From Corbicula japonica (Eukaryota; Mollusca; Bivalvia; Venerida; Cyrenidae): a stretch of 64,000 nucleotides of DNA. The stretch spans positions 10,565,484-10,629,483 of the forward strand of contig JAZAYU010000005.1 of the NCBI GenBank assembly GCA_038501625.1, given 5' to 3'. Numbering within the stretch: the stretch's first letter is position 1; every line of letters begins with the position of its first letter. A model generated the notes under the pieces. The model was given only the letters and a program-made list of their open reading frames with translations. It was not told the DNA's origin and searched no databases. The position numbers and the translations under genes are program-made. Shown here piece after piece: positions 51,773-62,899 of the stretch.

Positions 51773-53394
51773 CTGAAATATAAAACATTGCATATTTAAC
51801 AGAAATGTTTAACAGAAAACTATTTATGTATTGCTCTTGAGGCCTTTGTTATAATGTTTCGCGAACGTTCATGTTATTTGCATGGATAATACATTATTAT
51901 ATGTATACGGTAACAGCGTCTTTAAACCTAAAGATATTGTAGTACATAAAAATTAAATTAACTTATCAACGGAAAATGTAGTGAAACATAGTGAAACAAA
52001 AAACAAGAGATTATAACTCTGTTGGCATATGTAGAACTATTAATTAATATACGGTTGTTTTCGTGTTGCTTTTTCTTCAATACTTAGATATTTATGTAAA
52101 GAAAGTGTAGAACGGGGAACGTCGTATGGCTAATACTAAACATGATTGTTATTTTAAAAAGTTTTTCACTAAAATTTGTATTTTTTGTATGGCTTTATAT
52201 TGTATCCATTTATGTTCAAATACGCTGTTGATACAAACAAATCTAACGAAGTGTTAGCTAAATATGATTTAAGTTGACTATGTTCCTACGTTTCATAGTT
52301 TTATCAAAAGTTATCGTAGATATTGTAAGAGCAATACAACTGTGCCCATCGACATCAAAACCAAAGATATGAGACCCGTTTTAAAACTCTAGATTCTGAT
52401 TCGTCAGTTTGGAGACTGTTCTCAACATTTCAACAATTCGGATGCTTGGCCCACTCTCGTTTTGGGAGTTTTACCCAGTTATTTGTTTACTTACAGAGCC
52501 TAAAACGAACGAAGAGGGTTTTTGGATAGTTTTAACCCAAGCGTACTCATTGTTCATAACAAAACTCATAACAGGAAACGTGTTAAATAAATAATTTGTA
52601 ATAGTGTTAGTAATGAAACAATAAAAGTTTAATTTAAGTGTTCTTTTGTCTTTTTTATATTTATATTCACGAATATTTATAGTCACCAATATGTACGTAA
52701 CGGTAACATACGTTATGGCATTTTTAGCATGGAACCACTTAGCGACAAATCATTATGCGATGACCGCTGAGCCACTTAGCCTCTGCCCGCTAATCTCAGC
52801 ATGAAATCAGAGTTTGATTCCCTTGTGAGCTTGTTGTCCGTGTAATGAGGTGATGATTGCTTGTTATGCCTCATTTGAAAATGCCCCATTAAAAATATTT
52901 ATTTTAAGATGACGTGTTTGATTAATAGAACCCGTAGAATAAACTACTTAACTATTAAATAAGAAGTCATAGTAAATCATAATCGAAAAGGCATTTGTTA
53001 CTGATATTAAATTAAAAAAAAATATTAAATTACATTTGTAAAATTAAACTTTTAAAGTTTCACATGAAACACGAATCGGTTCGGTTTTCATGGTAAATTA
53101 ATTTGGATTTTAAAAATTTAATACTGAAATACATGTTGTTTCTTTATTTGGATTTCTAAGATATCAATTGAAAAGATTTTTTATACTTTGAAACAATTCT
53201 TTTTTAATTTAATGTAAGCATAATTTGTTTGATACTGACTAAACAAAAGCTTTACTAAACAACGGTGCGTTTTGCAGTTGTTAGTAAATCGGCGACATTT
53301 GCCACCGTCAAAAATTAAATATTTGGCTTTTTGTCACTCAAACGTATATTTCAACATTTTAACTAATTGTTTTTAGAAAATGACAAAAAATGCA

Positions 53395-53445
53395 GGTCCC
53401 AAGATATAAAACTATGATTGGAGACCAGTCTCAAATCTCAAGCAC
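53395..53445. mobile_element. Family B MITE half copy
   Basis: TCCCAAGATATAAAACTATG followed by GGAGACCAGTCTCAAATCTC, then it stops at AAGCACC without the inverse arm. Inside the FoxF intron. Confidence 0.6.
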
Positions 53446-54839
53446 CTTCCTGAACAGTAATTTATTGAAAAAAAATGTGAATATAAACGTTTAGCTGTCT
53501 GATCAATTAGTTAGTCGGGATTTACAATCCATGGCACTGGGTACAAACTGCATCTTTTCTAAATGATTTGTGTCTATTTTCTTTATTCTTTCGTCCAATA
53601 TGCTATGATATCATGCGCAAACATGTTATCATTATTGCGAACGTATTTCACTCATCAAATTCTCGCAGACAGTTTTTATTTCCAAACTTTATGATTTTCG
53701 CTACTTTTTAGAAAATATTTTATGAAAGGCAAAAGATGTGCAGACCTGTTGTCAAAATCCATTGAATCTCATTCACTTAAATGCAGTTAATAAATTTGAT
53801 ATATGATCTTGAAAATTATGTGTGGAAATTTTATCAAATTGGTTTATATTTTCTCGACAACTGTGTATAAATATTTACCAAAAGGCAGCTTAAATGCTTG
53901 TTGCACTCTCGATTAAATTCGGTTCAATGAAATATATACTATCTAATTAAGTAAATATACAGATAACAAAATGAGCGTGGTTTTATTGTACGATCTGTGA
54001 TTTTTTCGTCACATGATATCAGTTAGACAGACATTGCTTATAATAAGAATGATTTTTAAACATGGAAGGAAATACAGAACAGTTTTTCTTAGGCCAGACA
54101 CTAATGGAAGTAATTCGGTCCAAACTAGGGACCATTAAATTTTGGAAGCGTTACAATTAATTCAAATTTTCTAGTGACTTAAATATAAGTAGGATAAGAC
54201 GGAAAGTGGCACAGAACACAAATTCCGGTTACTGTACTAATATAAAAATGTGTTTGTTTGATATTTACTGAAACATAAACGTGTTAGGACTGTTAGGCCT
54301 GAGCCGTATACGTTGACTACCTTACACCGAATAAAGCAAACAAAACACTCCGTAAGACGTATGCGGCGTCGCATAGCAGTATATGTTTTTTTCTCTGCCT
54401 ATTGCCGAAACAAAATGAAAAGAAAGAAAAGATTACTCTTGTTGTTGTATTAAAACTCTGTTTTGTTTACGAAACACAAAATATTAAATTTATTATAATG
54501 AAGACTTGAAATTTTCACGACACTAGAGGTCCTGTAATAAATGTATTTTATTAATTTCAAAATTAATTAAATATCGTCACGATTATATCAGTGAATAACT
54601 TTCCTTACTGATCACAAAATCTTAGTTTCTCTATACCATCTTTTGGCAATTTTAATGCAATTACAAGAAATAATCTGTGTTACTAAAGCTTGTTATAGAT
54701 TGTTTTGCTTAAGCATTCTAACATTCTAGTATTTATTTTGTGTATATCTGTTCTCAACTGCGATGTCGACACTTAATTCAATATTACCAAGTTTAAATCA
54801 CGTGTCATTCTAATTGCCATTTTTCGTAAAATATTATTT

Positions 54840-55095
54840 TTAACTTTCTAATTACGGTAAATTTGGAGCATGGGAATGCGTTCTACGTAAGCGGTCCGGG
54901 AAAATTGTCAGAAAATCCCTGCACGTGTTGGCGTGGTCACCTGGGGTGTTGACAAGGGCCAATTGTTTATTGAAGACAAATTAGTTAATAATCGCGCCAT
55001 TAATGATCCTAATTACATCTATAACATGCAAAGCTATCCTGGGAGATGCGTGTCAGAATTTCACATCGAGTGCATTTACAAGCGCGGCATTCTGT
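54840..55095. promoter_or_regulatory. Candidate enhancer in the FoxF intron
   Basis: A stretch of about 250 bp of balanced, non-repetitive sequence in AT-rich DNA. It contains CACGTG at 54922, TGTTTATT at 54964 (forkhead-type), and homeodomain-like GTTAATAATC and CCATTAATGATCC. Called from composition and motif density only. Confidence 0.35.
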
Positions 55096-56379
55096 AGAGT
55101 AGAAAAACTCTGCACCCAGTCAACTTGTGTCAGTTGTTGTTACATGTAATTTATGTATTCTTCATTTATGCCTGAACCTGTTGGGCAAGTATGAGGTTGG
55201 TGCATCATAGAACCTGGTTTAAGCCCCCATTGGCAATTCGTTTTGCCACTGACTGTTCCAAAGTAGGAACCCCTCGGGTTCTCACTTTCTTAATTGCTTG
55301 TGGCGTTTATTTTGAAACTGATCATAGTATAACTTTGTCTTATTAAGATGGATTTAATTTGACTTATGTAATATTTATAGTATTATTTTTCAAGTATACC
55401 CGATTTTAATTGCTTCTCGAGGGTGCAGTTTAATCACATATACCAGTAAGTTATTATATATTTTTTATACCATAGCCAAGGTTATAGGGAAATGTGCGCG
55501 CACCTGTGCTATCATTTTCGGTTTCATCAGTTACAATACAGCTGATTTATACCGACAGACAAATTAATCGGTCGCCAGTTTTACGAAAAATAAATCATTT
55601 TGTGATAGGAGCTATGATTCAAATCAATAAAAAACACGGTATTTAGTCATTTCACGACTTTGCTATATTGAAGGTAATTGTCTTTTTAGTTCCAGCCAGT
55701 GTCGCAATTGTGATGCAATTTGCAGAACATGTTGTCAGTTCGGTGTCTTCCCCCATTTACTTCAATCGCAAAAAATCGCTTGAATCTTGAAAAGTGGTGT
55801 AATTGCGCTTAAAACTTACAATTTTCTACTTTTATTTTGTTTTCATTAATTTTGCTTGTTCGAGGACAGTGATTATTTTTGGTCATATACACCTTACTCA
55901 CCATGTTAAGAAAAGGCGCATTAAACTTTTTAAAATAAACAATTTTATTAAAATGTTCAAAATTTCTGGGGAAAGAGCGCGGTTGTTTTAGTCAAGAAGG
56001 GAAAATCACAGTAAAAATGTACTATTTTTAATCTTACAAAGGTATTTTCATTTTAATTGTTTTGCATGTCTTGTTCCACAGTCTCAGCGCTTTTAAAAGT
56101 CTGCCGTTAAAACGTTATATCGTGAAATGGGAACTTCGGCAAAACAAATTAATTGTCATAAGAAAATAAAATCATTCGTCTTGAAAATATACATCAAAAT
56201 GATGAATTCTCGCCAAATCACGCACAATCACGCGGCTACTTGGGAAAATAAATGTCGCCCGTCTCACGGTATCTAAATGTCTGCTTAACAGTGGCTTTTG
56301 CTAGATAAAATATGTAAAACGGTTATTTATTGCTTGATAAGAACACTAACAAATGATCAGCGGAACAAGGGCCATTTTA

Positions 56380-56480
56380 TCTTGGAATATCACGGTAAAG
56401 CAATTTGTACGAATGCACCGGGGTACATATAAGTGTGCATTTTTCTCACATTGCGGAGAAAAAATACGGCGATATTTCCG
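56380..56480. promoter_or_regulatory. Candidate regulatory stretch in the FoxF intron
   Basis: Sequence around ATGCACCGGGGTACATATAA and GGCGATATTTCCGTGG is CG-richer and less repetitive than its surroundings. Weak evidence. Confidence 0.2.
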
Positions 56481-56859
56481 TGGATTATAAAACAGCTTTT
56501 TGGTGAAAGAGAATTAAAAGCAATAAATTATGATAACATTTCAAATGAGATGAGACCCGATAACATGTTTGAAAGCTGAATAAACTTTATGTATATCCTT
56601 GAAAAACGAAAATAAAAACATTTTGACAACTTATGTTTTTGACATTACTTTACTCGAAAATAATAAAAGTCACTTTTCTTTGCCTGTTATCAAATGAATT
56701 GATATGGGGCGTGCAACTATTACCAGAAAACATATAAAAGTAACAAAGTTCTGCTGGGAAAATCTTTGCTGAAAGACAAAGTAAGGGCCTAACATACTGT
56801 GTGGTTTCCAAATGACCCCTGTAATAGAATCTGTCTATCAGAGCTTTTTGTGACTTTTA

Positions 56860-57065
56860 AAGACTTTTGCGGTAGTTTCCGGTTTCACAACATGAAGTAA
56901 ACATAAGCGCCGTTTGCATATTTAATTACCCTTTTAGAGTTGTTTTCTTTATGGAAATGTAAATTGCGTAATTAATTTGCAAGAGAGAGACTTTCTTAAA
57001 TAATACTTGTTGGTCTCTAATCAGCGGAGTTTGCTAATTTTGATTATGCCATACAAACGATGTAC
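56860..57065. promoter_or_regulatory. Candidate enhancer with forkhead and POU/homeodomain words
   Basis: Contains GTAAACA at 56897 (forkhead consensus), TTTGCATATTTAAT and GTAATTAATTTGCA. FoxF could in principle bind its own intron. Computed from motifs alone. Confidence 0.35.
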
Positions 57066-58224
57066 TCGTAAATTTCATAACATTGTGAAAACAGAAATTA
57101 CCGAAAAAGTCTCTATTAATGCAACTTATGATATTTAAGAAAATTTACAAATTTTATACATGTGCGAATTTTGTATTTAAATGATTTTTTTCAAGAGCCA
57201 GTTCCTCCTGATTTAAATAAACAAATGTTGGGTGAATTTTTACGTTTTATTGTCCCAAAATAAATTTAGAAAAAAAATAGAGAATATATATTCTATATGT
57301 TAGTTTTATTTCCTTTATAAAACTTTGATTAATTTATTAGTTGTATGTTAAAATAAAAATATTCACGTCATTAACAAGAAATCGGATACGATTGTTTATC
57401 TAATACTTCTTAATTTTAAGATGTTAAATATAAAATTTATGTTCAAGCTCACAGAGAAGTAAGTAAAAAAACTCGTAGGTTTCTTACATTTGTGAAAAGC
57501 AGAGTCGAGTTTCCAAATCTGATATTAAACGTCATCCGATAATATGCACACTGCTTGTATTGATAACTTGGCCTCATTAATGAAATAATACGTCAAAATT
57601 CTGACTTTAATACGAAATTATTACTTAACAGGCCAATAGTTTATCTAATTATTGCGACGCTACTGCGATAATTCAAAATTAATTAATCCATAATTTCATG
57701 TAATAAAATATCTGGCAAAAAAAACTTGCGTTTAAAACACTTCCAGTAAGTGAATAAAGTGTCTTGTGCATTTTTTATAAATCAAAATAGATAAATGGAT
57801 TTTTATTTTCCCAGTGAAAAGGCATAATATTATAAATGTGTATATATAATAAAAAGATAACAAACTAGAATAAAAGTATATGAACACAATTTGAAATCAA
57901 AACTTGTAGACATTTATATACACTTAACACAATTTTGAAAAGGCCATTTTGAAAAATATGGTTCCTGAAAATTGCCATTATTTTGATCAGTAAAGAGCTG
58001 AATATTCAATATCCGCCATCTCGTGGCAAATTTCAGCTAAAAAAAATCAGCTAAATCGAATTTCAGGCAAATCAAATTTCGGCAATATCGAATTTCAGCT
58101 TAATCGAATCATAATTGACGGAGAACACACTGTTCATTCGCGGTTACGTCACAACAAAATCAACAAGGGAATCAAATATTTTTGTTTGTTTTTTCATTTC
58201 TTTTAACAATCTCTTCAACTCAGG

Positions 58225-58395
58225 CCTTGTTGGGTGGCAATGTTAAAGCTGAGCATTTAATTTGAACTAATTAAACCACAGGAAGCTCTTTCTGGCTCCC
58301 ATGTGATGTTATATCATTTTAAAAATGACTGAGGGTGGTAATTTTATTTCTTTTCTTCCTGAACACACTACGTTCAAATGTGTGACTTTTATGAC
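58225..58395. promoter_or_regulatory. Candidate regulatory stretch near FoxF exon 1
   Basis: A non-repetitive block including GGCCTTGTTGGGTGGCAATG, AACTAATTAAACCACAGG (Runx-like ACCACA) and TGACTGAGGGTGG. Confidence 0.25.
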
Positions 58396-58689
58396 TTTTA
58401 CGAGAAGAGGGTGTTGTCATATGAGAAACTGTATCTTTTTGACAAAGCGGAAACTCTGAATAAGTTTCTAAAATAATGTGAACGAGGTAATGGACTTTTC
58501 ATGAAATTTCTTTGTAATTAGGCTTATCTCACAATGCAATGAATTTATGATGATAATTTATGTCGATGTTAAGAAATTTTGTTAAGTATACATATTTCAG
58601 TTCATTATACAAAAAATGCACAAACTGTTTTATAACTGGATAAATTTGAAGGTTCCATGTTCACCGTCATATGCACACCGTCGTTTGGG

Positions 58690-58860
58690 ATGGATCTTAA
58701 TTAACTTTACTGTTTTCAGGTGTAAATATTGAGTTGCGCTCAACCCGGGGCTAGGTGGATTGGACATTAATATGCATTTCCATTACTTCCCATGAACATG
58801 CTCAATCAAACCGGGACTGCATTATTTTCGGTTGATTTCAAAGACCCCTTTTAATCTATT
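58690..58860. promoter_or_regulatory. Candidate enhancer 0.6 kb downstream of FoxF exon 1
   Basis: Contains GTAAATATTG at 58722 (forkhead-like), ATTAATATGCATTTCC at 58766 (octamer/homeodomain-like), CAACCCGGGGCTAGG and AAACCGGGACTGC. This is the most CNE-like sequence in the intron by appearance. Confidence 0.35.
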
Positions 58861-59387
58861 TGAAAAAGCATAACATTTTTATATATTTTTATAAATGACT
58901 AGATATTTTCCATTTTCATAAAAAATGTCTTAATACTAGTATTTTTGTTGTATATCATATAATAAAATTTCTTATGTCTTTTTCAATATGCAAAAATAAT
59001 TATAATTTAAGGATTAGATGTTCATAAATAATTTCTGGGCCATGTTTTATTAAACATATAAACGAGAGAAACATAAGACAAAATAAATTCAGCTTCTTTT
59101 GTAAAACAATTGTGCCAATAAGATTATAAGAACTTATAAGTACCAACTTTTTATATTTCGCTTATAAGTACTTATAAGTACCAACTTTTTATATTTCGCA
59201 AAGTTTATTTTTAAGTATTAATCTAAGTATTAGAACTTTAACATAATCAATCAAATGGTTGTATCAATGGCACATACAACTGTACTCTTAGAGTACGCTA
59301 TTATGCTAATTTTGTTAGCTTTATAATGAGTTTGACAAAAATAATATATAGGTCTATTATAATTATACTAAATTTTATCCAAGTTAC

Positions 59388-60486
59388 CTGCTAAAGCCAG
59401 GTCCACGGGTTCCGATGAGGACGCCGCCGTGTTGTTGACCTGATACGGCGAGTGCTCGCTGCTGTTAGGGGACAGACTCGGTACGGAGCCGGTGCTGCCA
59501 GTCGGGCTCATTGGAGGCTGTTTTATATATCTCTGCGAAGGCGGCGCCCACTGTGACGTCAGATTTGACGTCATTTGGTTCGCTGCCATGGCGTCTCTGT
59601 CATACATGGGCATCGAACTTGAGACAGACGGTAAGGAGTTGACACTGGTCATATGAGCATAATCAGCGTTCATATTCGACATACTATTTGTCATTGCACA
59701 GTTGGGTCCAAAACGTCCATTCACGTTAACATTTACGTTAAAACTACAACTTGCTAAATTGGCACTATGTTGCTGCATAGAGTTATAAGTAGGCTGCTGA
59801 AAGGCGGTATTTGTAGACATATATGAATTATCATAATTTGTGCCGGCACCCATACCGTATGTCATGTTCATTGCCGCCATGTTGTTTTGATGAAATAAAT
59901 CATAAGGTGGTGATAACATAGATGACGATGTTCCCATTCCGTTCATGTTAAACATTCCAAATGGTTTTAATCCCTGACATTTACGACGAAACCCTCTCGG
60001 CCTGCGACGAAATGATCCCTCCTCGAACATGAATTCAGCAGAAGGGTCAATTGTCCAGTAATGACCCTTACCTGGACGACCAAGTCCTTTTGGTAACTTA
60101 ATGAAACATTCATTTAAGGAAAGATTGTGCCTAACAGAGTTTTTCCAGCCCTGATACGCACCCCTGAAGAAAGGAAATCTTTGCTGTAGAAATTGGTATA
60201 TTTCACTAAGTGTACACCGTTTATTTGGCGATGCTTGAATGGCCATGACAATAAGTGCAATGTACGAGTATGGCGGCTTTTCCTGTCGTCTGACGCCGAC
60301 CGCAGACTTCTTTGGTGATTTTTGACATTCGGATGACTCTGATAAATCCGTTGAATTAGGTGACGCTGCTTCTCGGTCATCTTCCGTACCACCATGTAGA
60401 TTCGACAAAGATGCTTCGTCAATGTCATCTAAATGATCTAAAGCGTCTAAAGGTTTAATTTCGGTTGCAAGGTGAGGACCATCCAT
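59388..60486 (-). CDS. FoxF: FoxF transcription factor, exon 1 (forkhead domain)
   Basis: Encodes 366 residues plus one base of a split Gly codon. With exon 2 the protein is 409 aa. A forkhead DNA-binding domain spans about residues 70-168: [15 protein letters not shown], recognition helix [12 protein letters not shown] (114-125), then wing residues [13 protein letters not shown] and [17 protein letters not shown]. That last stretch and [14 protein letters not shown] are FoxF hallmarks. Ser/Met/Asn-rich C-terminus with YIKQPPMSP, which matches YIKQQPLSP of vertebrate FOXF1 as I recall it. The start is supported by an in-frame TAA at 60507-60505 and A at -3, G at +4. Donor CAG|GTAACT follows 59388. 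Without splicing the frame would read seven more codons to a TAG. FoxF acts in the nucleus, in animals usually in visceral and splanchnic mesoderm. Confidence 0.96.
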
Positions 60487-61460
60487 GTTTTTCTCTCCTT
60501 TTGTTTATTCGTCTACTTCTAAGGTTTCATTTTTACAAAACAAACATAACGTCTGCATTTATTGTTTATATTTAGGCGCTCATCAACACTAATTATTTTA
60601 ATTGATCCCTTGTTGATATTTCCCCAAACAGTTTCCGCAGACTGTTTAATTACACTAAATTGTAGAAAACTAAACGCACGACAAACGTAAATATGAAACG
60701 AAAATCCAAAGCGTGCAAAATCACACAAATACACAAAAACTCACAAAAATATACAAAGTGGCGATTCGTCTTCTATATCTCACATGTTCTTATCTAAATT
60801 ATCCGGGAAATAATTTACAAACAAAAGTCAGTCTGTATCAGACAATATTCTAAACTGTTCACAGTTCTATAGGTTTAGAGATTATGACAAGGTGGGTGGG
60901 GTAATTACGAGATAATTATTCCAAGTCGGCTCCTCCTCCTCTATTTCACACTTGTTCGTCTGCTTCAAGAATCCATTCCCGCAAGATAAATCAAGATCTC
61001 GTTATATCTCGTGTAAATCGAGACACGGATAATGCGATTGGATATGACTGATAGGCCTTACAGAGGCAGTTACTGCCAATCAGTCTTTACTTATCTTGTT
61101 CATATTACTCAAACAGTTCATTTTTAATACATGTCAAATGAACGAAATTCTAACAAAAAGATTTTTGACGGCAAAGTTGGGGTAGCATTCTTATTATTAT
61201 TCTATAATTATGCAAATATTGTTGTTTAAAGCTTCTGTCAAATTAAGGTATTATTTTAAACCATTAAATATTTTAAACTTCTCTTGTGTTTTTGTCGCAA
61301 AAAATACAACTTAATTACGCAGTACATCACGTCTGACCTGAAACCTTTGACGTCATTCTGTCATCGTCATCTTGCCAAACATCAGGGTGGCAAAATTTTC
61401 GTACTCCAGAAATCGTGCTTTAGGTGACCTTTGATCCAGATATTTGAAAGAAAACAGCCT
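60487..61460 (-). promoter_or_regulatory. FoxF 5' flank: probable 5' UTR and promoter
   Basis: Upstream of the ATG. A TATA-like AAATATAAAC (- strand) lies near 60570. At 60880-61095 are several GATA words (GAGATAATT, AAGATAAAT, TTATCTTG). At 61330-61460 are GACGTCATT, TCATCGTCATC and GGTGACCTTTGATCC (TCF/nuclear-receptor-like). The transcription start is not determinable from sequence. Confidence 0.35.
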
Positions 61461-62680
61461 GGTGGAGAAAGAGTTTATACAGCCGTTGAATTTGGATTCC
61501 AAACAAGGTTTTGACATAACTTCCTTTCCAATTTAAATGGCCGACTTTTTATTGACACTTTGGTTTTTAAAACAAGCATTATGGTTTCCTTTTGTATTAA
61601 CTTAGAACATTCAGTATTCGTTTTGGAATACAAAAAAAATATTATCATTAAACAGTTCTAATTGCAATTTTTGAATTAAAACATTATTCGCAACAATTCA
61701 ACCAAATTAAAGTTTGCGGCATAAGTAAGACAACGTAATTTAATGGACGTTGACGAGGTGTGGGCTTCAGTATAAGAGAAATTTAATTTTCCTTTGCAAA
61801 AAAATAATGAAGGACCTTTGTCTTAAGGCGAGGGAGATGACCATGTGACATAAAATCTTTAAATTTGGAAACCTTAACGAGGAAGTATTAAATGTTTAAG
61901 TATAAAATGTTAAATCTGCGTCACATGGATCCAATTTTCGAACGTCTAATAAATCCAACGAGATCAGGTGAACTTTTTGAACGTCTAATAAACCCAACGA
62001 GCTCAGATGAACTGTAATCGACCGCAAAGAGCCACACATAGTGCCTCGCACCAGGAACAGAATGAACGTTTAATAAGTGGCTGATTTCTATAATTACTTA
62101 TAATATAAATTGTTTATATATCTGGAGAGGAAAGAATTTATTCTGCTAATTCCGGTCAGTCACCTGCTATCTTCGTAAGCCTGCTGAGTTAAATCATAAC
62201 TCCATTCCGAAGGGGTTTAGACATTTTTTCTACACCTTGGACATGTGGTAAACACTTATATCAACAAGATTAAGTACATGACGTGGACTGCTGAAATGAA
62301 TTTGACAATCAAAGAATTAAATTACGCTTAAAAGTATGTAGTATAAACCGCAGCTTTTCCAACCTATTACGAAACAAACTGAGTTACTAGTAAGCGACGA
62401 GGACCAGTTGTTAAAAACGTGATCTTAAACTTCAAGAAATTAAACTTTGAATGAGGCACCTGTGTATTGTTAAGCCAGCAGAAACTTTGTTTTCTACCAT
62501 ACAAATACCTAAAATAAAACTAAAAATACCGTTTGACTTGATAGAAATGCACTTTAAAAAAAATAAATTTAATCATTTTAACGAACGGTCCCATTGTGTA
62601 GAATTGTATGAGAAAAAAATGGCTGTACGCAAGTTTCAAAATTTAATTAACACAAGAGGAAAAATAGTGTTGTCAACATA
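61461..62680. other. AT-rich noncoding flank
   Basis: No exon or element recognised. A small direct repeat occurs near 61935-62010: TTTTCGAACGTCTAATAAATCCAACGAG-type words (TTGAACGTCTAATAAACCCA and AACGAGATCAG / AACGAGCTCAG). The frame at 62451-62681 is lysine-rich and shows no domain. Confidence 0.4.
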
Positions 62681-62688
62681 GTTTTGGT

Positions 62689-62890
62689 CTACTTAATAAA
62701 ACACTTGACTTGACGTATAATATCGTTAGCAGAATCTTGTAAGATCTTTGTTAGATCTGCGATAAATCTGATCGACACTCCACTCACTGAAGGTGTCGGG
62801 GCTAACAAGGCACCCTGGTGCGCCCTATCCCAGGAGGTGACGCGTGTTTGTGTGTATAACGTAACACCCACTTCGGGGATAAACATCTAC
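62689..62890 (-). repeat. Coding-like conserved-looking fragment, probably a dispersed repeat
   Basis: A 200-bp block stands out by base composition from the AT-rich flanks. On the - strand it is open for 65 codons (TSWDRAHQGALLAPTPS, SIRFIADLTKILQ). I do not recognise a domain. It may be a fragment of a SINE or retroelement common in this genome, or a conserved RNA-coding block. It is not called a gene. Confidence 0.35.
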
Positions 62891-62899
62891 CCGGTGGTA

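Larger units (their letters stand above)
51773..59387 (-). other. FoxF intron, 7.6 kb
   Basis: Donor CAG|GTAACT after 59388 and acceptor TTTCAG before 51772. It is AT-rich, with no family A MITE and only a half copy of family B at 53395-53445. It holds several less AT-rich stretches that look like regulatory elements (see separate entries). No other exon was recognised. Confidence 0.8.

Noticed and set aside
59368..59387. FoxF ending at the TAG seven codons past residue 365
   Set aside because: That reading runs through a good donor (CAG|GTAACT). A phase-matched exon 2 with a FoxF-type C-terminus exists at 51772-51642, so the extra codons are intronic.
60114..60428. Frame of 104 codons on the - strand inside FoxF exon 1
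   Set aside because: It is a shadow in another frame of the forkhead coding sequence.
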